The notes: generated from the letters alone by a model not told the origin. 64,000 bases of DNA from Brachynemurus nebulosus (GCA_035578155.1 JAPWDM010000033.1:139001-203000), one strand, 5' to 3'; positions 21,572-37,578 are shown, counted from the first letter of the stretch. Program-made: numbers and translations.

Positions 21572-21834
21572 ATATAAGCAGAAAGGAACAAATATGAAAT
21601 AGCGAAAAAATGTGTAATCACTTTACTCACAGAATGCTCCAGATTACTTTCATTTCCTTGTAGTAGATAGGTTTCGTTGCTGTTTAAAGGATTGGAATCC
21701 ACGCACTGCTGGTTGATGACTGTGTACCACTTTCCTTAATGAGCCGTTAAGGTTGAGTCACTGTCCTGATGATCCGTCAGTCTTTTAACTCACAATACAC
21801 TAATTAACCGACAACAATGTAACAACAATCCGAA

Positions 21835-21845
21835 CGACTGCGCCA
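21835..21845 (-). other. Primer binding site, tRNA-Ser type
   Basis: The plus strand reads CGACTGCGCCA touching the LTR edge, which equals the 3' end of an insect tRNA-Ser including CCA; its minus-strand complement TGGCGCAGTCG is the PBS. This primer is used by the 17.6/297 branch, whereas gypsy itself uses tRNA-Lys. Confidence 0.85.
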
Positions 21846-22254
21846 GTTATGTTTTACAACAATTAAAATTAGTTTTTAAAAATTTATTTTAATTAACTTT
21901 CACAATTTTATTAATTTTTGATACAATAAAATATTACAAAGAAATGAATAATGCCCGAACAGAGATTACGCCTAGCTTAACTGCTTAATCGGAAGTTAAA
22001 TGTGTCTTTTGTTTTAATCGTTTATATATGTTTTATAATGATTATTAAGCATAAAGAATTAATACATATTACATGTTGTGTATAATTACAATTTTAGATA
22101 ATAAAATAAAATGATGATATGAATAATATTATAATATGATATGTTAATGTTCATAAGTTTGTTATAATTGCCCTGTGACACTAAATTCTATGAAACGTAT
22201 AGGCGACTATGTGAAGACGCTGATGTAGCTTATTTGGCGGATGTGGTCATTCCA

Positions 22255-22259
<5 letters not shown>
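21845..22259 (-). repeat. 5' LTR of the errantivirus
   Basis: 415 bp with the same AGTTATG/CATAACT ends as the other LTR. Transcription of the element should start here, on the minus strand. Confidence 0.97.

Positions 22260-22349
<90 letters not shown>
22260..22349. repeat. (TA)n microsatellite, right part
   Basis: Continues the tract interrupted by the errantivirus; 90 bp. Confidence 0.97.
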
Positions 22350-22351
<2 letters not shown>

Positions 22352-22539
22352 GTGTGACCAATACATACGCATTTTTCTTTCTCTCAATCGGAGTACTAGT
22401 ATATCGGTTTTTTTAAAAAAATAATTTTGCTCCAGTTAATGGTTGCTCTCCGGCAAAATCAATCGGTTTTAACGGTTTTCGGTTACGGTTACGGTTCGAT
22501 TCGAAGTCCTGCTTAAAAGATGAGATCGAAATTGATTCG

Positions 22540-23084
22540 CAGGACTATCGAATACGATTTTAATTAAACAGCTGGACCGATCTTAATAAAATTTGATCAA
22601 AATAAATTATGTTATTGAAATATGAATAAGTTTACTTTAGAGTTGTTGAGCGAGCCAATCGATGTACTATAAGAAACTGATTTTGTATAAAATTTCAGAA
22701 CATCTAATTTAAATGGACATGTGCTCAGAATTGTCCATCAGTAACACTAAATAAATTCCAAATTGAAAAGCTGAAGGAATTTTTGATAATATTTTATTCA
22801 AATAACTATTGTTGAAAGCTCTGGAAAAAATTAAAGTGAAGTAAAATTGTCCTCTAGCAAGGCCTAAAATAGAAATACTTCTAAAACTATTAACATGGGT
22901 ATCTACATGACGGTGCGGAAATTAGCCATGCTTTTGAAATATGAATATGGTTACTTTAAGGTCGTTTGACGAGCGGGGCCAGGCCAAAATAATTAATTGA
23001 TTATGTATAGAATTTCCGAATATCTAATTTAAAATTTACCCAATATTTTTGATTCAAAATTCAAATAAACCGCGGGTCACAGCG

Positions 23085-23087
<3 letters not shown>
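22540..23087 (-). repeat. Dispersed repeat, 'CCGCGGGT' family, minus orientation
   Basis: The minus strand starts TATAGACCGCTGTGACCCGC next to a (TA)n tract. Landmarks such as GTGCGGAAATTAGCCATG and ATGTATAGAATTTCCGAATA recur at 29575-29990 and 41100-41480. Non-coding. Confidence 0.65.

Positions 23088-23157
<70 letters not shown>
23088..23157. repeat. (TA)n microsatellite, 70 bp
   Basis: A pure TA run between a dispersed repeat and the next TIR element. Confidence 0.97.
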
Positions 23158-23161
<4 letters not shown>

Positions 23162-23942
23162 TATGTCGTAGTCATATAGTAAAATACGTTATTTCACGAA
23201 ATACCGAGGCAATTCATGTTATGCCGGCATTTTATGTAACTTGAAGATTTCACACAATATTCTGCCTAGTCAGTTCAAGAAACAACTATTTTATTTTGAC
23301 ATATCATGTTAAATCAAATGCAATTCATATGACTGTTGGTCACAGACATGCGCATTTAAGCTTTTCACATTTCTGTAACTGCTACATACATATAAGCATA
23401 TTATCATAAGTAATCCAAATTTTGTTGTAAAATTATCAAAAATAAGTTTTAGTTGTTAGCGGACTTTTTTCATCTTAAATAAAGTCTTTTTTTAATCAAA
23501 ATAATAATTTTTTTATCTACAAATTTGGAAATAAACAACAATATTTATTTAAATTATAATTGTAACGGACATGAGTTAAAAAAACCGGTTGTGGACCGTT
23601 GGAAACATTGTTGAAAATTAACTCAAAAGAATGCTTTGTTTTGTTGTATAAACCGTACAAACTTTATTTACTGTATTCCCCCTAAGAATCTGGTAGAAAT
23701 GATATTACGTAAACACAATCTATCGATTATAATATTAAAAATATGTATTATACATACAATAAAACATCAACAGTTACGTATTTCTTAATTTAACACAAAA
23801 TGTCGAAATAAAGTAGCTGTTTCCTGAACTAACTAGGCTGAATGTGTAAAATTTTCAAGTTACAGAAGAAGCCGGCATAACATGAACTGCCTCGGTGTTT
23901 CGTGAAATAACATATTTTATTATATGACCACGACATATACAC
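23158..23942. mobile_element. Non-coding TIR/foldback element with about 160-bp arms
   Basis: The left end ATATGTCGTAGTCATATAG is matched inverted by ATATGTCGTGGTCATATAA at the right. The arms continue through TTATTTCACGAAA.ACCGAG and TTCATGTTATGCCGGC to TAGTTCAxGAAACA. No ORF. The superfamily is unclear. Confidence 0.75.
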
Positions 23943-24135
23943 TACAAAAAATTAAGGGAGCAAAAAAAAAAATGGTTAATTTTTTTGGTGACTTTCGAAG
24001 GGCTGTATTTACGTGAAAAATGCTTGTATCGAGATGATTAAAAAAAGCATTTTGAAGCTTCAAGATTCTAGTTTTCAGATCTCTTGTCTAACAATTTTTA
24101 GGAGTGACAATTATCGAGCAATCCTAAGGAGTAGC
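23943..24135 (+). repeat. Dispersed repeat, copy inverted at 30340-30557
   Basis: ACTACAAAAAATTAAGGGAG followed by an A-run, and later TTTACGTGAAAAATG and GACAATTATCGAGCAAT, recur in the opposite sense at 30340-30557. The two copies face each other over 6.4 kb. Confidence 0.7.
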
Positions 24136-24849
24136 ACAGGTGTATTAATTTAAATACACCTAGACAGTAGACAGGGGTATTAGTTTAAATACACCTAATT
24201 TGTTTTACATGAGCTTTTCTTACATAAATTTGATTTAACACGATTTAAAAAGATAAATTTTGTTCTCTTTTTACAAGATTTAATTCGACTCTATACTAAC
24301 TATCCAAAAATAAAAACAAAAGGGTATAGCTACATAAGCATAAGGAAATGGCCCCCATGGCCGATGTCTGTAATAATATATGTAGTGACATTGGTACCCC
24401 AAGTGATTACCAAATACAGGATCATTGACCCTTAACCTTGACTTGTCCTTGAGATATTAACCAAAATATGTTTTAGTGCTGTAATTTTTCAAACTCAATT
24501 TTCTCGAAACCGTAACACCTAGGAAAACAAAACCAACGCCAAAATTTAGGCAATATTTGGGACTATATTATATATTTTTTTGACATTTTTCCCTAAATTT
24601 TAAAAGTTCAAAATAATTCCATAAAAAATATTTTTATTTTTTTAGTATGGTTCTGGTAAACTTACACCTTTCAAAAAAATACAGAATATGGCTTATCTTA
24701 TCTACTTACACCATACCAAAATTCACTAAAATTGAAGATGCGCTTTTTGAGTAATAAATAATTTATTGAGTATACGTTATGTATTACATTAACCGTAGAA
24801 GAGAATAATTAAAATAATTGTATAAAATATAATTATTAATGTTTTTGTA

Positions 24850-25080
24850 CAGTTCTAGAATGCTTACAAGCCTTCAAAAATTTCATTATTTTTGAGCTAC
24901 GATGCATCGTTTACGAGATATTTACGATTAGAAGTTTACGTTTTCGAAAAGTATGAAAAACTAATTTCTTGAAAATATTCTATTGCCGACCAAATCAATG
25001 GGACTAACAGAGCATAAATTAAGCCATTGTAATCAATTTATAATAATTTATTAGACATGAAGTAGTAAAAGTAATTAATT
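24850..25080 (-). repeat. Diverged unit of the 266-bp satellite family
   Basis: It contains CTTCAAAAATTTCATTATTT, GAGCTACGATGCATCGTTTA, CGAGATATTTACGAT and CCAAATCAATGGGACTAACA in the reverse sense of the tandem array at 51390-52450. Confidence 0.75.
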
Positions 25081-25497
25081 AAACACATTTAACTGAAAAT
25101 ATTATATGTTACTCTTCTTTTCTTCTGTTACTCTTAACTATTAGGAATATGTAACTATTAGGGATATGCTGCTGCAGTTTTGAATTTTGTTTTTGGATTT
25201 TAATTTATTTATATGGTTTATTACATTTTCTTTATACCAATATTTTTCCAATTGAAGTTTTTCCCGCGTTTGTCTGTTTTTATTATACAAATATTTCGAT
25301 CAAAGTCAGATATCTTAGTATCACATTTTAGTTTACATTTTTGTACGGAATATCCTGATTTAATTTTTGTTTTTATAGGAAAGTTTTCAGTGATTAATGA
25401 CCCTGTATTAATTTAACCTTTTTGTATATTTGTGGCCCGTAAATCGCGATTCCGTTTTCGTTTCTTTCCTTCCGAAACAGGTGCTGGTAAATTTCCA

Positions 25498-26272
<775 letters not shown>

Positions 26273-26309
26273 CGGGTCGTTGTGACCGAAGTGTTATACT
26301 GTGTATATA

Positions 26310-27077
26310 CAGTGATGGTCACAAAAATAGAGCCACTTCATAAAATTTGTGATGAAATTGGATATAAGGTGCGTAAAAAAAAGAAGTAGCTATCAAAGAA
26401 ATATATATTCTAAGTATGTAAAATTTACATAAAAATTGACAACAAAAGTAACTCCATTATAAAAAAAAAAATTAGTAAAATAAGGAAAGTAAACAAATTT
26501 ATGCGGTCATTAAAATAGAGCCATTACATATTTTGTATCTAAAACCCTAAATTTATTCAAATATTTAAGTTCCAATCATTCAATTTTAATAAGAATTTAG
26601 TAGCTTGACCATCACTTTTAACAAGGCATTACAACGTCGTGGCAGTGATTCAAATAAATGTTAAGATGGATAACGGAATACACAAAAATAATAGACGTCT
26701 ATTCCCATCATCCGGTGTCAACACTTATTTGAATCACTGCCACGACGTTGTGACGCCTTAGGACGGGCAAACTACTAAATTACTTTATGATTGGAAAAAA
26801 AACCGAGTGATTGGAACTTAAATATTTAGGGTTATAAATACAAAATATGTAATGGCTCTATTTTAATGACCACATAAATTTGTTTACTTTTTCTTATTTT
26901 ACTAATTTTTTTTTTATAATGGAATTATTTTTGTTGTTAATTTTTAAGTAAATTTTACGTACTTAGAATACATATTACTTTGATAGCTACTTCTTTCTTT
27001 TATGCACCTTATATCAAATTTCACCACAAATTTTATGAAGTTCTATACAGTGGCTCTATTTTTGTGGCCACCACTGC
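26310..27077. mobile_element. Palindromic Tc1/mariner-derived element
   Basis: The left arm starts CAGTGATGGTCACAAAAATA-GAGCCAC and the inverted right arm starts CAGTGGTGGCCACAAAAATA-GAGCCAC. Arms of about 300 bp meet around 26690. Next to the centre both arms encode, in opposite directions, LFESLPRRC, the C-terminal signature of Tc1-like transposases (minus strand about 26620-26660, plus strand about 26718-26750). So it looks like two 3' halves of one transposon fused head to head. No complete transposase remains. Confidence 0.8.
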
Positions 27078-27310
27078 ATATGTGTGTGTGTCTGCACGTT
27101 AACTTTCGAATGAAATGTCCTATTTTTTCAAAATTTGGTGAAAATGTTGGAAGTCCCAAATCCTCGGATGGGTTCCTCAGCCAAACACGTCCAATCAGAG
27201 CTGGATTTGGGTACGCGGAGCACTGACCCCGGGCGGCGAATTTTGAAGAGGATGGCAAAATTTGGAAACTGCTTTTCTTGCTCGTCACTTATTTTTTGAT
27301 AGAAAAAGGG
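27078..27310 (+). repeat. Dispersed repeat, family 'CTCTCGAA', copy 3
   Basis: It shares GTTAACTTTCGAATGAAA, AAATTTGGTGAAAATGTTG and CAGCCAAACACGTCC with copies 1, 2 and 5. Confidence 0.65.
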
Positions 27311-28039
27311 AAAAAAGTGAGAAAGTTGAAATTTTTAAAATTAATACGACAGGTATTTTATTTTAACACTTCAGCAATAAAAACATAAATTTCTTAAAAA
27401 TATTCTTAAAAATAGACGAGGGGAAATTCGACTTCCGTGATGAAGCTCTGCTGCTCACGAAGTTTTTAATTTAAATTTTATCCATTGTTCATTTATAAAT
27501 TACTTTTCAGACGATTTTATTCTTGTAACATAGGTATTCAAATTTCTGTTAATTACATTTACCACAGTAGATAGTCATTGTTTCAGTAAGAACATAATAA
27601 TTGATAAGGTTATTAATTTAAATTTTCATTGTAAAATAAAGAGATCTTAATTTTATTAAGGACAAGCTGTTATTTTTAAAATACAAGGTAAATATTTATT
27701 CAAAACAGAAGATCCTAAGACAAAGATAACAAACATATTTTTCCTCATAGAATTTCAATATTGTTTATATAATTTATAAAATTAAATTCAAAGATAAAGC
27801 TCGGATTTTAATGAAAATCAAATCTATGGTAAGTTATCCATAATTATAATCCAACTCAATAAGAAATGTTAGTTACAATACAGTCTAGACCAGTATTACT
27901 AATCTACAGGGGCGCATTTGTTGACTATCGCCCCAGGCATGGCAAGTAATGTCGTCCTCTCCATCCACTCCTAAAATTAGTCCTCCCTCTGCCTCCTATG
28001 GGATAGGAAATCCCATTTAATATTTCAAAGTTACCAACC

Positions 28040-28620
28040 ATCTAACCCCTAGGGGTGGGGGAAGTATGATGTATTTCTCTAGAATGGAACATTTAATTTT
28101 TCTAAAATTTGGTGAAAAAGTCCTAAACTCTTGGACAAGTTCGTTAGCCAAACATATTCGATGCCCAGAACCATGTTTTCTGAGCACTTTTTATCAACAA
28201 AATGAGTTCTCTGCCAAATTTTAACAATTTTTCATCAATGTAATAAGTGAAAAAAATCACATAATATAGGTTTTTGAATCATTGCTCTAAGTAAATTACT
28301 TCTTGAGAAAAAATAAGAAATTTGTTAGAAAAATTTGAAAAAAGTCATATTTTGTCACTCTCGCACCCATACATAGTTGAATGATTTTTGTTTCCGAATG
28401 TTTTACAATTCTGCATCCGAACAGGAAACGCTTCATAAATGTCATGTTATGATTTTTTTTAAATCAAACTTAACAATTTAGCTGTATTTTATTTCTCTCA
28501 ATTGAATAAGGATTATATATACTTGTTCAATTTTTTTTTATTTTTAAATTATAAAAAATATTTGTTGTATGTCAGAAATTAGGTTAGGTTTGTTTACACC
28601 CACTTAAGATCATTAACAGT
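28040..28620 (+). repeat. Dispersed repeat, family 'CTCTCGAA', copy 4
   Basis: It follows 2350-2880 over about 550 bp, for example CGTTAGCCAAACA...GATGCCCAGAA and GTCATGTTATGATTTTTTTT. No coding potential. Confidence 0.75.
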
Positions 28621-28859
28621 TTGCTACAAGTTCGCAGAAATATCTAATATATATTTTTAATATATCCATTTTTCATCATCTAATATATATTTTTAATATA
28701 TCCAACGAAATTATAAAAACAAAAAAATTTATAAACTACAATGCCATCATAAAAATTTTTTTTTTTAAAGGTCCTGAAATACGTTTACCACATTTTAATT
28801 AAGAAAATACGAAAATTGTAAAATTCAAAAATTTTTATTAACTAAAATAAAAGTAAAAA

Positions 28860-29000
28860 AATAAAAAAATACGCGTTCAGTAAAAATAACTTTTAATTCG
28901 TGAAATAGACAAAGTAATCGAACTTTAAATATTTTTCAATATTTAAAATGGAGTTTCACAAAGTAAATCTCTCAACAGTGAATTATGTAAAAAAATATTA
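28860..29000 (+). repeat. Penelope-like or related retroelement tail, copy b
   Basis: ACGCGTTCAGTAAAAATAAC and CTCTCAACAGTGAATTATGT match 5380-5515 in the reverse sense. It runs straight into the GTACCTAAAAAAG minisatellite. Confidence 0.5.
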
Positions 29001-29004
29001 ATTA

Positions 29005-29280
29005 CGTACCTAAAAAAAAAGATATCAAGACCCAAAAAGAAAGAGAAAATAGATTATGTACCCAAAAAAGGAGAAAAAGAATTAAGTACCTAAAAAAGAA
29101 AAGAGAAAATACAAATTATGTATCTAAAAAATGTGTTAAGTACCTTAAAGAGAAAAGAGAAAGTTAAGTGCCTAAAAAAGAAAGGAGAAAATAGATTATG
29201 TACCTAAAAAAGAAGAGAAAATGAATTAAGTACTTAAAAAAAAGAGAAAATTAAGTACCTAAAAAAGAAAAGAGAAAACC
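29005..29280 (+). repeat. Minisatellite, GTACCTAAAAAAGAAAAGAG unit
   Basis: About ten imperfect units of 20-35 bp, each GTACCTAAAAAAGAAAAGAG plus AAAAT(A/T)nAATTA. The same unit is at 36945-37250 in the opposite orientation. Confidence 0.85.
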
Positions 29281-29574
29281 GCCAAAACCATCAACTCTCA
29301 TAGCGTTGCTGTAGCTCAGTAGTTATAATTGATTGAATTAATTTCTTCTTATCATTTCAAACGATACACTGCACAATTATAACACAATACGCAGTATAAT
29401 TATAAAAATCATTGACATCGTGAACATAAACAAATATGACGTGGAATAGAATGTATAATCCAGAAATCGAAACACAGCGCCACCTACCGGGTATTTACAC
29501 AATCTAGATGTCAAACAATGTTAGATTAAATTATGGGTAAAATTTATAGGTCAATTCAATCATATATTCCACAA

Positions 29575-29990
29575 TTCTGTGCTAAATCAATTATTTATAG
29601 CACTTGACCCTGCTCGCTAATGACTCTAAAATAACTATCTTCATATTTTATTAGTATGGCTAATTTCCGCACCGTAAGAACTTAGTATGGATACCTATAC
29701 CAACAGTTTTATAATTGTTTCTATATTAGGCCCTTCAAGTCACCAAGGCCATGGGAAACCATTTTAACGTCGCTTTCATCTTTCACAGAGATCTCAACAG
29801 TACTTAAGTAAAAACTGTGAATTTCTTCAGCTTTTTAATTTGCGCCCTATTTGGTGTAACTGACGGACAGTGTGACCACACGTCCATTTAAATTTGATAT
29901 TCTGAAATTTTGTACAAAAACAGTTCCTTATGTGCTTCGCTTCGCTCGCTCGACGACTCTAAAGTATTATTCATATTTTCATATTTTCAA
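29575..29990 (+). repeat. Dispersed repeat, copy related to 22540 and 41100
   Basis: ATGGCTAATTTCCGCACCGT and TATTAGGCCCTTCAAGTCAC correspond to 41230-41330. Non-coding. Confidence 0.6.
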
Positions 29991-30339
29991 GTCATATTCA
30001 TATTTTTATAGAATATCTAATTTTCATATGTATGGAATTTACTGAAAACAGCAGAAGTGCCAATTGATGATAACTGGAAAATACAACAATTATCGAGCAA
30101 TTATAAGGAATAACACAAAAAAAGTTTTTGTAAATTTTTTGCTCTTTTTTTTCTGGTCTACCGGCTTGAAAAATTTTTTTACAGTAAAACCATGGTATTG
30201 GCATGATAGCCTGTTTATTCAACTTCAAATTCCTTTTTAAAACTTTTCTCTATGTTGATTTATTCCGGAGGTATTCAACTTTGAATGCAAAAGGATCCTT
30301 TTTGCTTTAACCATTGATATCTCAGTAACCAATGTTCGG

Positions 30340-30557
30340 ACAGAAAATTGAAGGGCAGTTTTTTGTGTTATTCCTTATAGTTGCTCGATAATTGTCATTT
30401 CTAAAAATTTTTGGACGAAAGATCTGAAAACCAGAATCTTGGAGCCTCAAAATGCTTTTTTTAATATCTCCATACGACCATTTTTCACGTAAATACAGCC
30501 CTTCAAAAATCACTAAAAAATTAACAATTTTTTTTTTTGCTCTCTTAATTGTTTGTA
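30340..30557 (-). repeat. Dispersed repeat, inverted partner of 23943-24135
   Basis: It ends TTGCTCTCTTAATTGTTTGT. The inner sequence CCTTATAGTTGCTCGATAAT also appears inverted at 30090-30105, giving a short local inverted repeat. Confidence 0.65.
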
Positions 30558-30569
30558 GTAGTATATATA

Positions 30570-34503
<3,934 letters not shown>

Positions 34504-34584
<81 letters not shown>
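34504..34584. repeat. (TA)n microsatellite, 81 bp
   Basis: Right boundary of the foldback element and left neighbour of a small MITE. Confidence 0.97.
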
Positions 34585-34588
<4 letters not shown>

Positions 34589-34817
34589 AGAAACTCCCAT
34601 ATCGCACGCTCCCATTTAGCAATTTCGTCGCACACAAGATGTGTATAATGGCCCCCCTCCGTGTTTTAAAGCAAATATGTTTGAATGTATTAGTGTCTAC
34701 GTAATAGTTTGTAACAGTAAATCATACAAATATATAAATCAGAAACATTGACGCCCGTGATCTTTGACTTCCTCATTTAGCAATTCGGTCCCAGTGGATT
34801 GCGTAATGGGAGTTTCC

Positions 34818-34821
<4 letters not shown>
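34585..34821. mobile_element. 237-bp MITE inserted in a (TA)n tract
   Basis: The left end is CATAAGAAACTCCCATATCG and the inverted right end is CATAGGAAACTCCCATTACG. TA lies on both sides; probably a Tc1/mariner-class MITE that landed in one TA array and split it. Confidence 0.8.

Positions 34822-34891
<70 letters not shown>
34822..34891. repeat. (TA)n microsatellite, 70 bp
   Basis: Pure TA; the Penelope-like relic starts immediately after. Confidence 0.97.
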
Positions 34892-34893
<2 letters not shown>

Positions 34894-34904
34894 TTCCATT
34901 ATCA

Positions 34905-35560
34905 GAAGTTTTATAAGAATTACGTTATATAAAACGAGTAGCAGGGGAAAATGGTTACGATGAAATTATGATAGATAGGATGTTAAGGAAAGTAAAATGG
35001 AGACAAAATATTAAACAAGTTACGACATTTAAAAATGAAGGAGGTCTAATATTAAGAACATTTCTTACTTTTTTCGGAAGTAAATCGAATAAAAAACGAT
35101 GAAAGAGTACAACACATATATGCTAGTCGGTTTTAAATCGACGGGTAAGCCAAAAAATCTTTTAGGTACTTTGAAGGATCGTATAACTGATCAACAAAAA
35201 TCTGGAATTTATCAAATCAACTGTAAAACATGTGAAAAATTATACATAGGGCAGAACAGCAGACAATTAAACACCTAATACAAAGAATGTATTGCTCATT
35301 TAAAGTACGGAAGATTAGAAAAATCGTACATAGCTGATCACACTTTGAACACAAGCCACGAAATCGAAGAAATTAAATTAATTAAAGAAGTACGCTAATC
35401 GAAGAAATTGGACGCATAGGAAAGCGTTTATATTAATAAATTTAATAGGAAAACCATAAATCTAGATAAAGGCCCTGTCTCGATTTCAGATTTATACAGT
35501 CTATTTGAAAAATCAGACAGATCAAGAAATTTTACAGATGACGCCATTTTATTTTCAGGA
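34905..35560 (+). pseudogene. Penelope-like element: RT end and GIY-YIG endonuclease (decayed)
   Basis: It opens with RT C-terminal sequence (ENGYDEIMIDRMLRK) and continues, after stops and shifts, to KPKNLLGTLKDRITDQQK. The GIY-YIG domain follows: SGIYQINCKTCEKLYIGQ (about 35195-35250, with the CxxC insertion typical of Penelope enzymes), then RQLNT, an in-frame TAA where Arg is expected, YKECIAHLKYG, a SYIADHTLNTSHEI helix, IKLIKEVR, a second stop, and SVYINKFNRKTINLDKG. Spacing matches the family. In Penelope-like elements this endonuclease nicks target DNA. The 5' part of the element is missing and a (TA)n tract lies where it should be. Two in-frame stops make this copy inactive. Confidence 0.85.
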
Positions 35561-36140
35561 TCAACCAATCAGAAACAGGCAACTCAACAGAAAATACAAA
35601 CCAGGAGTATAAAACAGGGAAAAATTACTATAATTTTGTTACACTCTCGATCAATTCTTCAAGTTGTTAAGAAGACCCCACCAGTGGTAATCGACTTAAC
35701 AAACCAGTTGAACGGAAGACATACTTCATCGACTGAGCGTTTAAATCGGTTTTTGTTTGAATGTGTTTGTTGACATTGTTGTTAACAATACTCAGGATCG
35801 ATCTATTACAGGCATCCCCCGAAGAACACGGTACTCGAAGAACACGGGTCTCAAAGAACACGGGTACCCTTCCCCCGAATTACACGGTTTCAAACAACAC
35901 GATTTTTAAGTACATATTATATATTTGATATAAAGTTACATCAGTCCTCAATGTACACGAATATGTATATCACATGTGGATTCGATTTACACGAATAAAA
36001 ATCGTGGTAATTGAATCTGTCATTATAAAAGAAAAATGCTGGAAATAAAAACTACTAAAATTTTTGAGAATTTTATAATAGAAATGATAAAGAATATGTA
36101 GAAATTTACATATTTAAATTTTGAAAATGTCATTTTCGAC

Positions 36141-36449
36141 ATCGATAATTTTCGATAACGAAAAGTAGGTTTTGACAGTCTCAATATGTTCTGAATACCC
36201 ATAATTTGCTTCGCTTAAGCCTTTAAAAATTTCGTTAATTTTTCGCTACGACGCACCCTTTACGAGATATTTACGATCAAAAGTTTACGTAGACGTAGAC
36301 GTAAACTTTTGATCGTAAATATCTCGTAAACGGTACGTCGTAGCGAAAAAATAACGAAATTTTTGAAGGCTTAAGCGAAGCAAGTTATGGGTATTCAGAA
36401 CATATTGAGACTGTCAAAACCTACTTTTCGTTATCGAAAATTATCGATA
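36141..36449. repeat. Palindrome with 150-bp arms made of the satellite unit
   Basis: The left arm 36141-36290 and right arm 36299-36449 are about 96% complementary around AGACGTAG. Words such as ATCGATAATTTTCGATAACG, GCTTCGCTTAAGCC and CGAGATATTTACGATC equal parts of the 266-bp satellite at 51390-52450. Confidence 0.92.
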
Positions 36450-36454
36450 CCACG

Positions 36455-36745
36455 TAACTTATCATCGATTGGTTATAACTGGTTTCTTTAGGCTCTGTTT
36501 GCTCCATTGATTTAGTCACCAATAGCATACTTTCGAAAAAATTAGTTTTCGATATTTTCCGTAACTTTACGAAAAGTATCGAAAACTAATTTTTTCGAAA
36601 ATATTCTATTGGTAACCAAATCAGATGGACTAGTAGAGCTTAAATTAAACAATTATAACCAATTTATGATAAGTAGTCCGTTATCGATAATTTTCGATAA
36701 CGAAAAGTAGGTTTTAACAGTCGCAATATGTTTCGAATACCCACA
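36455..36745. repeat. Second palindrome made of the remaining satellite part
   Basis: Arms of about 110 bp (ATTGGTTATAACTGGTTTCT..., inverted ATTGGTTATAATTGTTTAAT...) meet near 36566. It is followed by a further partial copy of the first arm (36690-36745). Together with 36141-36449 the order is arm A, A inverted, B, B inverted, A. Confidence 0.85.
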
Positions 36746-36944
36746 ACTTATACCCACAAATTAAACGGAATGTCTTTTTTATATTTTTTTATTTTCACAC
36801 TTGTAATAAAAAATGCCTATATTTTGGTGGTCTCGAACTACACGGTTTCAAAGAACACGGAACCAATTAATCGTGTTCTTCGGGGGATTGCTGTATTGCG
36901 ATTTGCGATCAGATCATTGAAATTTCTAACGTTTCTTTTTCTTT

Positions 36945-37255
36945 CAGGTATACTACCTAATTCTCTTTTCTCTGTTAGATACTTAATTCTCCTTTTTCTT
37001 TTAGGTACTTAATTACTATTCTCTTCTTTTTTGGGTACATAATCTATTTTCTCTTTTTTTTTAGGTACTTAATTTTCTTTTTTTCTCTTTTCTCTTTTAG
37101 GTACTTAATTTATTTTCTATTCTTTTTTAGGCACTAAATTTTCTCTTTTCTCTTTAAGGTACTTAATTCATTTTCTGTTCTTTTTAGGTACATTATCTAT
37201 ATTTTCTCTTTTCTTTTTTAGGTTCTTAATATCTTATTTTTTTAGGTACGTAATT
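36945..37255 (-). repeat. Minisatellite, inverted partner of 29005-29280
   Basis: About ten units of TTTTCTCTTTTCTTTTTTAG-GTAC type. It is followed by a retroelement-like tail (AGAGGATCACAAAAGGTCG-AAACCGG at 37291-37316). Confidence 0.85.
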
Positions 37256-37578
37256 AATAATTTTTTATTTCAGTAAAAAAACTACTAAAGAGGATCACAA
37301 AAGGTCGAAACCGGTCTAGTAAGAAAAACGAAGAAAAGAAGAAAAAACAATTTTTTGTGGGACAAAAATATTATTATTGTACAAAATAACCCACAGTTTT
37401 AACTCTTTATATTATAATCATTCAAATATACAATATTTATTAACTATTTAGTCACAGTTTATGTAGATGAAGTTAATGATATTGAAGAAAATATTAAAAT
37501 TACTTAACATAGTTATATCGGGAATAGTATATTACGTGATTGAGGTTGTAATATGCCTTACAACCGAGTTACGTACTA

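Larger units (their letters stand above)
14673..22259 (-). mobile_element. Gypsy-type LTR retrotransposon with env (insect errantivirus), 7.6 kb
   Basis: Two 415-bp LTRs flank a tRNA-Ser primer site, gag, pol, env and a polypurine tract, all on the minus strand. The flanks are ATAT on both sides (14669-14672 and 22260-22263), a 4-bp target duplication inside a TA tract. This fits the known preference of gypsy-group integrases for alternating YR targets. By eye I find one difference between the LTRs (G/T near 14715 versus 21887), so the insertion is recent. Pol and env are open over full length; gag carries a frame break near 20757. Errantiviruses are endogenous elements able to make virus-like particles in some insects. 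Competence of this copy is doubtful because of the gag break. Confidence 0.97.
35809..36893. mobile_element. Pogo/Tigger-like non-autonomous element, 1.1 kb
   Basis: The left end is CAGGCATCCCCCGAAGAACA-CGG and the inverted right end is CAGCAATCCCCCGAAGAACA-CGA, with TA flanks at 35807-35808 and 36894-36895. AGAACACGG words repeat three times inside the left end and again near the right. Its interior is the large palindrome at 36141-36745. No transposase frame. Confidence 0.85.

Noticed and set aside
29300..29330. GTAGCTCAGTAGTTA, like a tRNA A box
   Set aside because: No T arm, B box or acceptor pairing downstream.
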